This document shows, one piece after another, positions 8,434 to 16,790 of a DNA stretch of 64,000 nt. The number at the start of each line of letters is the position of its first letter. Within the stretch, counting starts at the first letter, position 1. The DNA comes from Psychrobacillus sp042945595 (GTDB lineage: Bacteria; Bacillota; Bacilli; Bacillales_A; Planococcaceae). The position numbers and the translations under genes were made by a program. The notes under the pieces were generated by a model. It ran no database searches. It had not been told where the DNA came from and was given only the letters and a program-made list of their open reading frames with translations. The DNA lies in contig NZ_CP168493.1 in assembly GCF_042945595.1 (NCBI RefSeq), positions 2,480,001 through 2,544,000 of the forward strand, in the 5' to 3' direction.

Positions 8434-9600
8434 TTACTCTTTTTTATGATTGTTGTACCATTGTTCAATTAATCCCGCCGTAAGTCGACCAGTATTTATT
8501 AGGTTTTCTACGCTCAAGCATTCTCTAAAAGAATGAATGTTTTGGAATCCATTTCCTAGCGTAATACATGTTAATCCATTCTCATTTAATACATTCGTAT
8601 CAGCGCCACCAAGAGTTTCCGTTAAATACGGATTGACTTTTATATTATGTGCAGCTGTTTCAACCGTTTTTGTTAAAATATGATCATCTGGAATATCGAA
8701 ACCACTATATTTCTTCTCAATTCTAACTGTCAATTTACCTCCGTTTTTCTCTGCTGCTTCTTGCATAACATCCTCCATATGCTGCAATTGCTTTTCTAAT
8801 TTTTCTTTTGAAAAACTACGAACTTCCCCTGCAACCCTAACAGTACCAGGTATAATCGATGTAAGCTCTCCACCTTCTATAATGCCAATGTTGGCAAGTG
8901 TCTCATCATCAATTGTTCCAAGATTCATGTTTAATAATCCTTTTGAAGCAATAAGGACAGCGCTATTGCCTTCCTCAGCGTTTAGTGCAATATGAGCTGC
9001 ATTTCCTTCCACTGTTAACCAAATTCTACTACTATAAGGTCCCTTTAATATAATTTGACCAACATCGCCACTGCTATCGAATATATAACCATCCTTACTC
9101 TTTACTTTGCTATAATCCATATGAGTTGCTCCAACAAGTCCTGGTTGTTCATTCACGGTTAATACAAATTCGATAGGACCATGTGGAATTCCACTTTCAA
9201 TCACTGCTCTAATCGCTTCTAGATATGACGCTAATGCTGCACGGTCATCTGCACCTAAGATTGTCGTACCGTCCGAATAAATAATACCATCTTTAATTAT
9301 CGGTTTCAGGTCTTTTGTCGGAAGAACTGTATCCATATGTGTGGAGAAAAACAGTGGAGGAATGGATGAATCCGTTCCTTCTCTCCATGCAATCAAATTC
9401 CCTACTTCTCCATTAAATTTTTTATGTGCTTCATCAAATTCAAGTGTGAAACCAAGTTCTGTTAATGCTTTAATTAAATAATCTGCTACTAGTTGTTCCT
9501 TCGAACTTGGTCCATTAATTTTTGCTAGCTCTAGAAATAATTCTAATAAACGTTCTTCATTTACTTTTTCAGCAGCGGTGGCGTATTGTTTTTGTGTCAT
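8434..9600 (-). CDS. M20 family (peptidase T-like) metallopeptidase
   Basis: A 388-residue M20 peptidase with an N-terminal catalytic part, an inserted dimerisation lid (about 185-295) and a returning C-terminal catalytic part. Recognisable blocks are STHMDTV (about 90), ILGADDRAA (about 117) and GADTNVLNENG (about 345). In the block that normally reads E-E (catalytic base then metal ligand) this protein has TVNEQPGLVGA, so the second glutamate is glutamine; activity may be altered. It starts 29 bp after hutI and belongs to the hut run. A peptidase could feed it with histidine from peptides, but this is inference. Confidence 0.8.
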   Translation of the reverse strand: MTQKQYATAAEKVNEERLLELFLELAKINGPSSKEQLVADYLIKALTELGFTLEFDEAHKKFNGEVGNLIAWREGTDSSIPPLFFSTHMDTVLPTKDLKPIIKDGIIYSDGTTILGADDRAALASYLEAIRAVIESGIPHGPIEFVLTVNEQPGLVGATHMDYSKVKSKDGYIFDSSGDVGQIILKGPYSSRIWLTVEGNAAHIALNAEEGNSAVLIASKGLLNMNLGTIDDETLANIGIIEGGELTSIIPGTVRVAGEVRSFSKEKLEKQLQHMEDVMQEAAEKNGGKLTVRIEKKYSGFDIPDDHILTKTVETAAHNIKVNPYLTETLGGADTNVLNENGLTCITLGNGFQNIHSFRECLSVENLINTGRLTAGLIEQWYNNHKKE

Positions 9601-9629
9601 TGTAAATCCTCCAATTATTTAGATATATT

Positions 9630-10865
9630 TCATCTGCAAACTACAACTTTTCCATCTTTAATAACTGTCTCTACAATATTTGTACCAAGTTCATATGCAA
9701 TGTGTTTATAAGATGGAATGTCCCAGATCTGTAAGTCTGCAAGTTTACCAACTTGTATAACTCCTCTATCATTTAAATTTAGCGCTTGTGCTCCGCCATA
9801 TGTAGCCGCTTTTATTGCTTCTTCTACTGTGAATTTATATAATCTACAGGCAAGGTTAATGACAAATTGCATGGATTCTGTATAACATGCAGGACAAAGA
9901 TCAGTTGCAAGAGCTATCTTCATCCCTATGTCAAGCATTTTTCTCGCTTCAAAAGGTCTTTTATGACCAACTGCAAAATCCAACGCTGGCATTAATACAC
10001 CCGTTACTTCCGATTTCGCAAGTTTTTCCATAACATCTACAGGTGTGTAGTTTAGATGATCTACAGAAACCATGTTCATCTCTACCGCTAAGTCCGTACC
10101 TCCGATGTATGAATAGGCATCCGCATGTAATTTGGGTTTCATGCCATACTGCAAAGCAGCTTCTAAAATTTGTTTGGATTCTTCCGCAGTATAATATCCA
10201 TCATCGCACCAAGCGTCACAAAACTCTGCAAGTTTCCGCTCACCAACCTGAGGGATCATTTCATTGATAATAACATCCAGGTATTCGCTTTTCGACATAC
10301 CTTTTGGAAATCCATGCGCACCTAAAAATGTATTAAGTACATCTACAGGAGTCTCTTTATCTAATCTTCTTCCCACTTCTAGTATTTTTATTTCACTTTC
10401 TGTAGTTAAACCATAACCACTTTTACTTTCAATTGTTGTAATTCCATAATCAAGCATGGACAATATTCTTTTCTTAGATTGTTGAAATAACTCTTCTTTT
10501 GATGCATCTCGTGTTAACTCAATTGTCCGGTTAGGACCTGTTGTAATTCCAAGCTCTTTCAATTTTTCAGGATCATTTCCGGTTAGTTTTGCTGCGTATT
10601 CTTCAACACGTGTACCATTAAAAACAAGATGAGTATGACAATCCACAAACCCCGGTGCAACAACTTTTCCGGTAGCATCAATTTTTTTTGAATGTTCTAT
10701 ATCAAAATTACTACTAATCTCTTCTTTTGAACCAACTCCTGCGATTTTGTCTTCTTTAATAGCAATCCAAGCATTTGTTAAAACTCCAATACCAGCCATA
10801 CCATCACCAGTACAAGTTATTATTTCAGCGGCGTTACTAATGACTAAATCAACTCTTGTTTTCAT
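9630..10865 (-). CDS. hutI: Imidazolonepropionase
   Basis: HutI opens the ring of 4-imidazolone-5-propionate to give formiminoglutamate, the third step of histidine degradation. It is an amidohydrolase-superfamily enzyme; the metal-binding DCHTHLVF is near residue 75 and the HAD and DHL blocks follow. The ATG at 10865 has AAAGGAG upstream and gives 411 residues, the family length; a longer reading frame to 10973 lacks such a site and overlaps the upstream gene. The gene lies 44 bp after the second half of the YjiH-type permease. Confidence 0.93.
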   Translation of the reverse strand: MKTRVDLVISNAAEIITCTGDGMAGIGVLTNAWIAIKEDKIAGVGSKEEISSNFDIEHSKKIDATGKVVAPGFVDCHTHLVFNGTRVEEYAAKLTGNDPEKLKELGITTGPNRTIELTRDASKEELFQQSKKRILSMLDYGITTIESKSGYGLTTESEIKILEVGRRLDKETPVDVLNTFLGAHGFPKGMSKSEYLDVIINEMIPQVGERKLAEFCDAWCDDGYYTAEESKQILEAALQYGMKPKLHADAYSYIGGTDLAVEMNMVSVDHLNYTPVDVMEKLAKSEVTGVLMPALDFAVGHKRPFEARKMLDIGMKIALATDLCPACYTESMQFVINLACRLYKFTVEEAIKAATYGGAQALNLNDRGVIQVGKLADLQIWDIPSYKHIAYELGTNIVETVIKDGKVVVCR

Positions 10866-10909
10866 TCCAAAAACTCCTTTCACTACCAAACCAATTTTTG
10901 TTGATAAGT

Positions 10910-11545
10910 TTAAAGAAATAAAAATGCAAGTGGTGTAACAATAATGAGCGTAAGTACCGTTCTTAAAAACCAAATTGCTAATATATGGCTCATCTTAATA
11001 GGTATTTCCGTTGAAAGAATACAAGGTATCAATGCCGAAAAGAATAGAATGGTTGAAATGGAGAGAGAGCCAATAATAAATCGGGTTTCTATACTAGCTT
11101 TTAGAACAACTAATGAAGGTAAAAACATATCTATCAAATTAATGGCCGCAGCTTTTGCAGCAAGAAACGGCTCTGGAATTTGTAGAATCCAAGTTAATGG
11201 ATAAAAAATATAGCCTAGATAATCAAAGACAGGAGTAAAGTTAGCCAAAACTAATCCAAATAACCCAATGGACATAATCGACGGCAAAATACCCATTGCC
11301 ATTACTAATCCATCTTTTACGTTTACAAAAATATTATCTTTTAGTTTTGGTGCATTATGAGCCGTATTCATGGCTTGCTCCCAAGCATATCTTAATCGTT
11401 TTTCTTTAATAACTTCTTCGGGAAATCCTTCCTCCGCATAATAATCATCGCTCATTTTATTTATTGGCCAAATCCTTACGGTAATAGCTGTTACAACAAA
11501 AGTAACTAAAAATGTTAGCCAAAAATAGAGATTCCAAATATGCAT
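10910..11545 (-). CDS. YjiH/YjiG-type permease, C-terminal part
   Basis: A 211-residue membrane protein with about four to five hydrophobic segments and a nucleoside-recognition (Gate) type stretch near 75-130. Its ATG (11545) immediately follows the TAA of the preceding gene in the same reading frame, with no ribosome binding site of its own. Together the two halves make 449 codons, about the length I recall for single-chain YjiH proteins of Bacillus, so this is either the distal half of a gene broken by a nonsense codon or the second subunit of a two-part permease, as with yjiH-yjiG in Escherichia coli. Context suggests uptake of histidine or a related compound. Confidence 0.7.
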   Translation of the reverse strand: MHIWNLYFWLTFLVTFVVTAITVRIWPINKMSDDYYAEEGFPEEVIKEKRLRYAWEQAMNTAHNAPKLKDNIFVNVKDGLVMAMGILPSIMSIGLFGLVLANFTPVFDYLGYIFYPLTWILQIPEPFLAAKAAAINLIDMFLPSLVVLKASIETRFIIGSLSISTILFFSALIPCILSTEIPIKMSHILAIWFLRTVLTLIIVTPLAFLFL

Positions 11546-12259
11546 TTAATCCAATGTTTTAGCCACAACAATCATAAAAGTAGCGGATACAGTGGAAAAA
11601 CCAGTTGCAATAATAATCGCTTCTTTTTTCGTATATTTTCCTTCTTTATATATCCGATTCGTTATTAATAAACCTATCGAATAGCTCCCTACAAATGAAG
11701 CAACTGCGTCAATTGCTGATCGTCCAGGCGTTCGCCAAATTGGTCGCATAATCGGTTGCATAAAAATCCCAATAAATTCAAGAAGCCCATATCCTACTAG
11801 TAAAGCCAAAAAGATAGCTCCTATCGGAACTAATACCCCGATTGGGATGAGCAAACTATAAAACCAATATGGTCCCATATTCTCAGCCATTAACCAAGCA
11901 GGACCAATTTCAAACAACACGAGAATCGCTGCAATAGCTCCTAACACCTTGAATCCAGATAACACCATTTCAACTTTACTTTTCCGCCAAGTGTTTGTGT
12001 AAAATGGGTAAGCTGCTCCTAACAATACTAGAATAATCGTGTAATAAGCATTAGCGGTTCCGGACAACGATCTAAGCCATGTTACAAGATGGTCTAACGG
12101 TATGGAATTTTTGTCGTTTATATCAATTGGAATAAAAAACATAAATATCCCAATTGCACTAAAGCAGAAAAACCTCAAAAAGTTTTTAAAGGAGTAGATC
12201 TTTTGACTTTCTCCAATGTTCATTTGTTGACTATCCACTGATTCTTGTAAATTACTCAT
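11546..12259 (-). CDS. YjiH-type permease, N-terminal part
   Basis: A 237-residue protein with a short soluble N-terminus and about five to six membrane segments, ending ATGFSTVSATFMIVVAKTLD, a conserved block of the YjiH family. The reading frame is then stopped by TAA at 11548-11546 and resumes at once with ATG in the same frame. No function is proven for YjiH; its place between hutI and an amino-acid ABC transporter makes a role in histidine or imidazole-compound transport likely. If the stop is a recent mutation the locus may be inactive. Confidence 0.7.
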   Translation of the reverse strand: MSNLQESVDSQQMNIGESQKIYSFKNFLRFFCFSAIGIFMFFIPIDINDKNSIPLDHLVTWLRSLSGTANAYYTIILVLLGAAYPFYTNTWRKSKVEMVLSGFKVLGAIAAILVLFEIGPAWLMAENMGPYWFYSLLIPIGVLVPIGAIFLALLVGYGLLEFIGIFMQPIMRPIWRTPGRSAIDAVASFVGSYSIGLLITNRIYKEGKYTKKEAIIIATGFSTVSATFMIVVAKTLD

Positions 12260-12304
12260 TATTTCACCCCATAATAGACAGTTTAAGAATGCTCTTTTAT
12301 CTTT

Positions 12305-13027
12305 TTACAAAACCTTACTTAAAAACGATTTTGTTCTTTCTTGCTGCGGGTTTTCAAATAATTCTTTAGGAATGTTTTCTTCTACGATAAAACCACCATC
12401 CATAAACAAAACACGATCTCCAACTTCACGTGCAAAACCCATCTCATGTGTCACTACTACCATTGTCATACCCTCAAGAGCTAACTGTTTCATCACTTCC
12501 AGCACTTCACCAACCATTTCTGGATCCAAGGCTGATGTCGGCTCATCAAAAAGCATTATTTTGGGTTCCATTGCAAGGGCTCTGGCAATAGCTACTCGCT
12601 GTTTTTGTCCACCAGATAAAGAATCTGGATAAGCGTTTGCTTTCTCCTTAAGCCCTACTTTACGAAGAAGTTCTATGCCTCTATCTTTTGCCTGTTCTGC
12701 TGATAACTTTCTTACTCTCATTGGGGCAAGCATAATGTTTTCAATTACAGTTTTATGTGGAAATAAATTAAATTGCTGAAATACCATACCAACTTCTGTT
12801 CTTACTTTATTAATATCTGTTTTTTTATCTGTTATATCAACACCTTCGATTGCCACATAACCGTCCGTAATAGATTCGAGTAGATTCAGACATCTTAAAA
12901 AAGTAGATTTCCCTGATCCAGATGGCCCGATAACCACCACTACTTCCTTTGGCTTAATAGATGCGTTGATATCTTTTAAAACCTCATTACTACCAAACGA
13001 TTTCTTTAAATTTTTCACTTGGATCAT
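12305..13027 (-). CDS. Polar amino acid ABC transporter, ATP-binding protein
   Basis: A 240-residue ATPase of the GlnQ/HisP type. Walker A GPSGSGKST (about 33), Q-loop, signature LSGGQKQR (about 135) and Walker B IMLFDEPTSALD (about 155) are all intact. It energises import by the permease whose stop codon overlaps its start by 4 bp (ATGA). The transporter cluster (binding protein, permease, ATPase) sits inside the hut run, so histidine is the expected substrate, although the sequence class also includes glutamine and arginine carriers. Confidence 0.93.
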   Translation of the reverse strand: MIQVKNLKKSFGSNEVLKDINASIKPKEVVVVIGPSGSGKSTFLRCLNLLESITDGYVAIEGVDITDKKTDINKVRTEVGMVFQQFNLFPHKTVIENIMLAPMRVRKLSAEQAKDRGIELLRKVGLKEKANAYPDSLSGGQKQRVAIARALAMEPKIMLFDEPTSALDPEMVGEVLEVMKQLALEGMTMVVVTHEMGFAREVGDRVLFMDGGFIVEENIPKELFENPQQERTKSFLSKVL

Positions 13028-13680
13028 TCTGTTGCCAACCTTCTTTCAAGACGATTTAATAAGAAACTCAAAGAAGTAGTTAACACGAGATAAATAAGTG
13101 CAGCTGTAAGATATGGCTCCCACACACGGTAATATTGGCTTGCTAGTGCTCGTCCGTAATACATTAGCTCTGGAGTTGCAACGATAGCCGCTAGAGATGA
13201 TTCCTTAATAAGCACGATGAATTCATTCCCTAAAGGAGGAATCATTCTTTTAAAAGCTTGTGGCAAAATAACATCTTTCATCGATTGGATATGATTCATT
13301 CCAAGTGAACGCGAAGCTTCCATTTGGCCTTTATCAATTGACTGAATTCCTGCTCTGAAAATTTCTGATATATATGCACCCGCAATTAAGGAAAGTGCAA
13401 TAATACTAGCTACTATACCGTTTGTATGTCCTATTAACATAGGAACAATACCAAAGTGAATTAATAATATTTGGACAAATAAAGGTGTTCCACGGAAAAA
13501 AATAATATAACAATTACATATAAATGAAATGAACTTATTACGCATCATTTTCCCTAAGCCAATTAATAGTCCTAATACAGTTCCTATTAGTATCCCAACT
13601 ATCGACAATCCGATTGTTAGTACCGTACCTTTAAGAAAGAAAGGAATATACTCTACTATAATATCTAGTCTAAAATCCAT
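13024..13680 (-). CDS. Polar amino acid ABC transporter, permease
   Basis: A 218-residue HisM/GlnP-type permease with about five membrane segments and the coupling-loop EAA motif EASRSLGMNHIQSMKDVILP (about 140-160). The ATG at 13680 is chosen because the run of seven G (13687-13693 on the complement) is an appropriately placed ribosome binding site; the in-frame ATG eight codons upstream contains that site. It follows the binding-protein gene across a hairpin and overlaps the ATPase gene by 4 bp. Confidence 0.9.
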   Translation of the reverse strand: MDFRLDIIVEYIPFFLKGTVLTIGLSIVGILIGTVLGLLIGLGKMMRNKFISFICNCYIIFFRGTPLFVQILLIHFGIVPMLIGHTNGIVASIIALSLIAGAYISEIFRAGIQSIDKGQMEASRSLGMNHIQSMKDVILPQAFKRMIPPLGNEFIVLIKESSLAAIVATPELMYYGRALASQYYRVWEPYLTAALIYLVLTTSLSFLLNRLERRLATE

Positions 13681-13703
13681 TGATATCCCCCCCATTGGAA
13701 CCA

Positions 13704-13739
13704 AAATTGCGTAACTACGCTTAGGGAGTTACGCAATTT
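13704..13739 (-). terminator. Intra-operon hairpin between binding protein and permease genes
   Basis: A 13-bp perfect stem (AAATTGCGTAACT, 13704-13716 with 13727-13739) with only a TTTT tail on the minus strand. It probably acts as a leaky terminator or 3' end protector, giving more binding protein than permease, as is common in ABC operons. Confidence 0.6.
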
Positions 13740-13747
13740 GAACAAAT

Positions 13748-14575
13748 TTACTTCTTTTTCTGTTGTTCTAACAGCGTAACCACGTCCGGCTCAGCACCAA
13801 ACCATTGTTCATAAATTTTTGCATACGTACCATTTTCTAATACCTTAGTAACAGCTACATCAAAATCTTTTTTAAGTTCACTGCCCTTTGGAAACATAAT
13901 CCCATAAAACTCTTTCTCAAAACCTTCTTCGTCTTTAATAACTACTAGCTTTTTATCTGGATTGTTTTTTGCATATTCTTCGACTACTGCATTATCTGCA
14001 ACAACTGCATCTGCTCCTCCGCTAATCATTTCCAAGATAGCTAGATTATTATTGTCGAATTTTTTAATATTTTTGTGATTTTTTCCAAGAACACTTTCAA
14101 CTGCTTCCTGTCCTGTTGTTCCACCTAGAACCGCAACTACCTTGTTGTTTTTTAAGTCTGCAGCGCTTGTGATATCACTACCTTCAGGAACTAGAATTTC
14201 GTTTGTAGATAAATAATATGGAACAGAAAAATCATATGTCTGTTCTCGTTCGTCATTAATCGTGATTGCACATATACCTAAATCAGAAAGCTTATCTTTT
14301 ACTTCTACAAATAAAGGATCCCACCCGACATTTACAAGCTCAATGTCATAACCTGCTTCTTTCGCAACCGCTTTCATAAAATCTGCGTCAAATCCTGTAA
14401 TTTCCCCTTTATCTAAATAAACGAATGGTGCATAATTGGCTTCTGTCGCTACTTTAAGTTTTTTCTTTTCTACACTTGAACCATTACCCTTGCCTGCATT
14501 AGCATCAGTTGTACCACAAGCAGCTAAAATTAGAGAAAAAATCATAACGATAGTTAGAAAAATATTCTTCTTCAT
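13748..14575 (-). CDS. Amino acid ABC transporter substrate-binding lipoprotein
   Basis: A 275-residue extracellular binding protein of solute-binding family 3. It has a lipoprotein signal peptide with lipobox LAAC (cysteine at about residue 20) and the family stretch ATEANYAPFVYLDKGEITGF. It captures a polar amino acid outside the membrane and delivers it to the permease encoded next. It is the first transporter gene after hutU copy 1, 135 bp downstream, with a hairpin but no clear terminator between them, so it is probably cotranscribed with hutU from the sigma-54 promoter. Confidence 0.92.
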   Translation of the reverse strand: MKKNIFLTIVMIFSLILAACGTTDANAGKGNGSSVEKKKLKVATEANYAPFVYLDKGEITGFDADFMKAVAKEAGYDIELVNVGWDPLFVEVKDKLSDLGICAITINDEREQTYDFSVPYYLSTNEILVPEGSDITSAADLKNNKVVAVLGGTTGQEAVESVLGKNHKNIKKFDNNNLAILEMISGGADAVVADNAVVEEYAKNNPDKKLVVIKDEEGFEKEFYGIMFPKGSELKKDFDVAVTKVLENGTYAKIYEQWFGAEPDVVTLLEQQKKK

Positions 14576-14664
14576 TTAATAGTCCCCTTAGATTTAGTCA
14601 ATTTTTTAAATCCATTATTCAAGAATAGAAAAGTAATACTTTTAAGAAGTAGTGAATAGCAGGG

Positions 14665-14690
14665 AGAGATCTAATAGAATATAGATCTCT
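14665..14690 (-). other. Intergenic hairpin downstream of hutU copy 1
   Basis: A 9-bp stem AGAGATCTA (14665-14673 with 14682-14690) without a T-tract on either strand. It is probably an RNA processing or stabilising structure rather than a terminator, allowing read-through into the transporter genes. Confidence 0.4.
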
Positions 14691-14710
14691 TCCTTACATT
14701 TTTCAGAACC

Positions 14711-16429
14711 CTATACCTTTGCTTTTTCTTTAAGATCTTTAGGTCCAAATGTAGCTTCACGTTTCCACCATAATGGAATTTTAATGCTTTCATCCGTTAA
14801 CTTTCCTTTTCCATTCGCAACGTCTTGTGCAATTTCGTAACCAGCTTGCGCGTGGCGAACAACTCCAATTCCAGAGTCCACAGTCATTGCTACTTCTAGT
14901 CTCATATCTGATTCCGCTGTTCCGTCCGCTACCATTGTAACGCCCGTATGAACCGCTTCACCCATTGAATAGTTCGCTTGGATGGCGATCAAATCACACA
15001 TGCCGACTGCGTTTAATAGTCCGTTCAACATCGGCCAGTCAGAGATTAAATCACTGCCGTCTTTCATATTTTCTGATTCGAATGTCGGATTCACGATGGA
15101 ACCTGAGTCTAGATTGTCACGTGAGAACGCAACTGGTCCGGCTAATTCCCCACGGCGAATCATATCGTTTACTTCTAAAGCAAATGCTTTACGTTGACCA
15201 AAGCCCATATAACAAATACGTGCTGGTAGTGCTTCAATTGGAATATGTTCTTTTGCCAGCTTGATCCAACGTGTTACCAGGTGATCGTCGCTGAATTTCT
15301 CTAAAATCATATCGTCAATTTTTCGTAAGTCTTCCGCTTCTCCTGATAAACAGATCCAACGGAATGGTCCGCGACCTTCACAAAATAGTGGACGGATATA
15401 TTCCGCGACGAAACCTGGAAGACGCTTCGCTTCTTTTGCATCCATTCCTGCATCGATACATTCTTTTCGGTGACTTGTTCCATATTCGAATGAATGAACC
15501 CCTAAATCCATGAATTTAATAAGCGCTTTCAATTCACGAATCATTGTTTCGCGACCTTTTTCCAAGTATAAAGTACGGTCTGTATCGCGAAGATGTTCTG
15601 CTTCTTCTACTGTATATCCAGATGGCAAGTAAGATATTGGATCATGACCTGGTGTCATCGATGTAGAAATATCCGGTAACCAGCCTTTTTCTAGTACTTC
15701 TTCAAATACATCTGCAGCGTTTCCAACAACTGCAATACCAAGTGGTTTTCCAGCAGCTGCATATTCTTTCGCTTTCGCGATCGCTTCATCCAGTGAATCC
15801 GCTAGTTCATCGATGAATCCTTTGTCAATTCTTCTCTTAATGATTTTCACGTCTGCATCCACAAGAATTGCTACTCCACCATGCATCGTCATCGCACGTG
15901 TTTGGTTACCACCCATTCCCCCTGCTCCTGCAGTTAATAGGATTTTCCCAACAAGTGAATCGTTATAGTGCAAGCGAGCAATCGCAGAAAGGGTTTCAAA
16001 TGTTCCTTGGATTACCCCTTGCGTGCCGATATATTCCCAAGGTGCCGCTGTATAGTTTGCATAGATTGTTAGGTTTTTATCTTGTAAATCATAGAATGTT
16101 GGCCAATCTGCTTTCATAATATTTGTCGTTGCCATGACAACGGTTGGTGCATATTTATGTGTTTTAAAGATCGCTACTGGCATACCCGATTGAACAACAA
16201 GTGTTTCATCATCTTCTAATTCTTTTAATGATTTCACAATGGCATGGTAAGACTCCCAGTTACGAGCCGCTTTCCCGATACCACCGTAGATGACAAGCTC
16301 TTCCGGTTTCTCTGCATTCTCCATATTGTTTTCAAGCATACGTAAAATCGATTCTTGTCTCCATCCTTTACAACGTAACTTGGGTCCTCTTTGTGCTTTT
16401 ACGGAATATAAAATTTCTGGTGTTGTCAT
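14711..16429 (-). CDS. hutU: Urocanate hydratase, copy 1
   Basis: HutU adds water to urocanate to form imidazolonepropionate, the second step of histidine degradation, with a tightly bound NAD. The 572-residue protein has the NAD-binding GAGGMGGNQ (about 180) and the cysteine-containing LFCEGRGPFRW (about 385-395). It is nearly identical to the copy at 18573-20294: three internal substitutions and a different C-terminal tail. AGGGGGAA precedes the ATG. A sigma-54 promoter with perfect core elements lies 49-65 bp upstream. It is probably the first gene of the run hutU-ABC transporter-YjiH-hutI-M20-hutH. Confidence 0.96.
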   Translation of the reverse strand: MTTPEILYSVKAQRGPKLRCKGWRQESILRMLENNMENAEKPEELVIYGGIGKAARNWESYHAIVKSLKELEDDETLVVQSGMPVAIFKTHKYAPTVVMATTNIMKADWPTFYDLQDKNLTIYANYTAAPWEYIGTQGVIQGTFETLSAIARLHYNDSLVGKILLTAGAGGMGGNQTRAMTMHGGVAILVDADVKIIKRRIDKGFIDELADSLDEAIAKAKEYAAAGKPLGIAVVGNAADVFEEVLEKGWLPDISTSMTPGHDPISYLPSGYTVEEAEHLRDTDRTLYLEKGRETMIRELKALIKFMDLGVHSFEYGTSHRKECIDAGMDAKEAKRLPGFVAEYIRPLFCEGRGPFRWICLSGEAEDLRKIDDMILEKFSDDHLVTRWIKLAKEHIPIEALPARICYMGFGQRKAFALEVNDMIRRGELAGPVAFSRDNLDSGSIVNPTFESENMKDGSDLISDWPMLNGLLNAVGMCDLIAIQANYSMGEAVHTGVTMVADGTAESDMRLEVAMTVDSGIGVVRHAQAGYEIAQDVANGKGKLTDESIKIPLWWKREATFGPKDLKEKAKV

Positions 16430-16477
16430 GATTAGTTCCCCCTAAAAGATTAAATTGTGTTTTACACTATTCTATAA

Positions 16478-16494
16478 TGCAAGAGTCGTGCCAA
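16478..16494 (-). promoter_or_regulatory. Sigma-54 (-24/-12) promoter of hutU copy 1
   Basis: On the minus strand the bases read TTGGCACGACTCTTGCA, a full match to the -24 GG and -12 GC core of sigma-54 promoters (TGGCAC-N5-TTGCA). It lies 49 bp before the hutU ATG. The same 17 bases, within about 50 identical bases, precede hutU copy 2. Confidence 0.92.
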
Positions 16495-16623
16495 TTTTCT
16501 TAATTCATAAAAAATAAATGTTTTATCACAAATAAATTAGCTATACCTAAGTTATTTTAGAATTTCTTTCTATGACAAAATGCTTTTCAGTTCACACATA
16601 CATGCAAAAAAACAGTAAATACC

Positions 16624-16723
16624 GCAGATAAATTTTTCGAATTATCTAAAAACTATACAAGAAAGATTAAAAACCTTGAATTCTATGCTATTTGGATAGG
16701 TGCAGATAAATTTTACATGCAGA
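16624..16723. promoter_or_regulatory. Candidate upstream activator sites for hutU copy 1
   Basis: Two matches to GCAGATAAWWTTTT, at 16624-16637 and 16702-16715. The first lies 146 bp and the second 224 bp upstream of the promoter core. The first is part of an inverted repeat AGATAA-N10-TTATCT (16626-16647), and the second is followed by another TGCAGA at 16718-16723. The same motif occurs twice before hutU copy 2 at almost the same distances, in DNA that is otherwise diverged. They lie between hutU and the activator gene, so could also autoregulate it. Confidence 0.6.
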
Positions 16724-16745
16724 CTCTTCTAAATACTCAGAATCA

Positions 16746-16754
16746 TGCTATACT
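16746..16754 (+). promoter_or_regulatory. Possible extended -10 promoter of the activator gene
   Basis: TGCTATACT fits an extended -10 element of a sigma-A promoter and lies 37 bp before the activator start. No convincing -35 hexamer is visible at the right distance, so support is modest. Confidence 0.35.
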
Positions 16755-16790
16755 ATTGATAATTTTATAATTGAAAGGAGTAGATATATC

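Noticed and set aside
14965..15264. Open frame of 99 codons antisense to hutU copy 1
   Set aside because: It is a shadow of the conserved hutU frame with no ribosome site; similar frames in hutU copy 2 differ and are equally unsupported.
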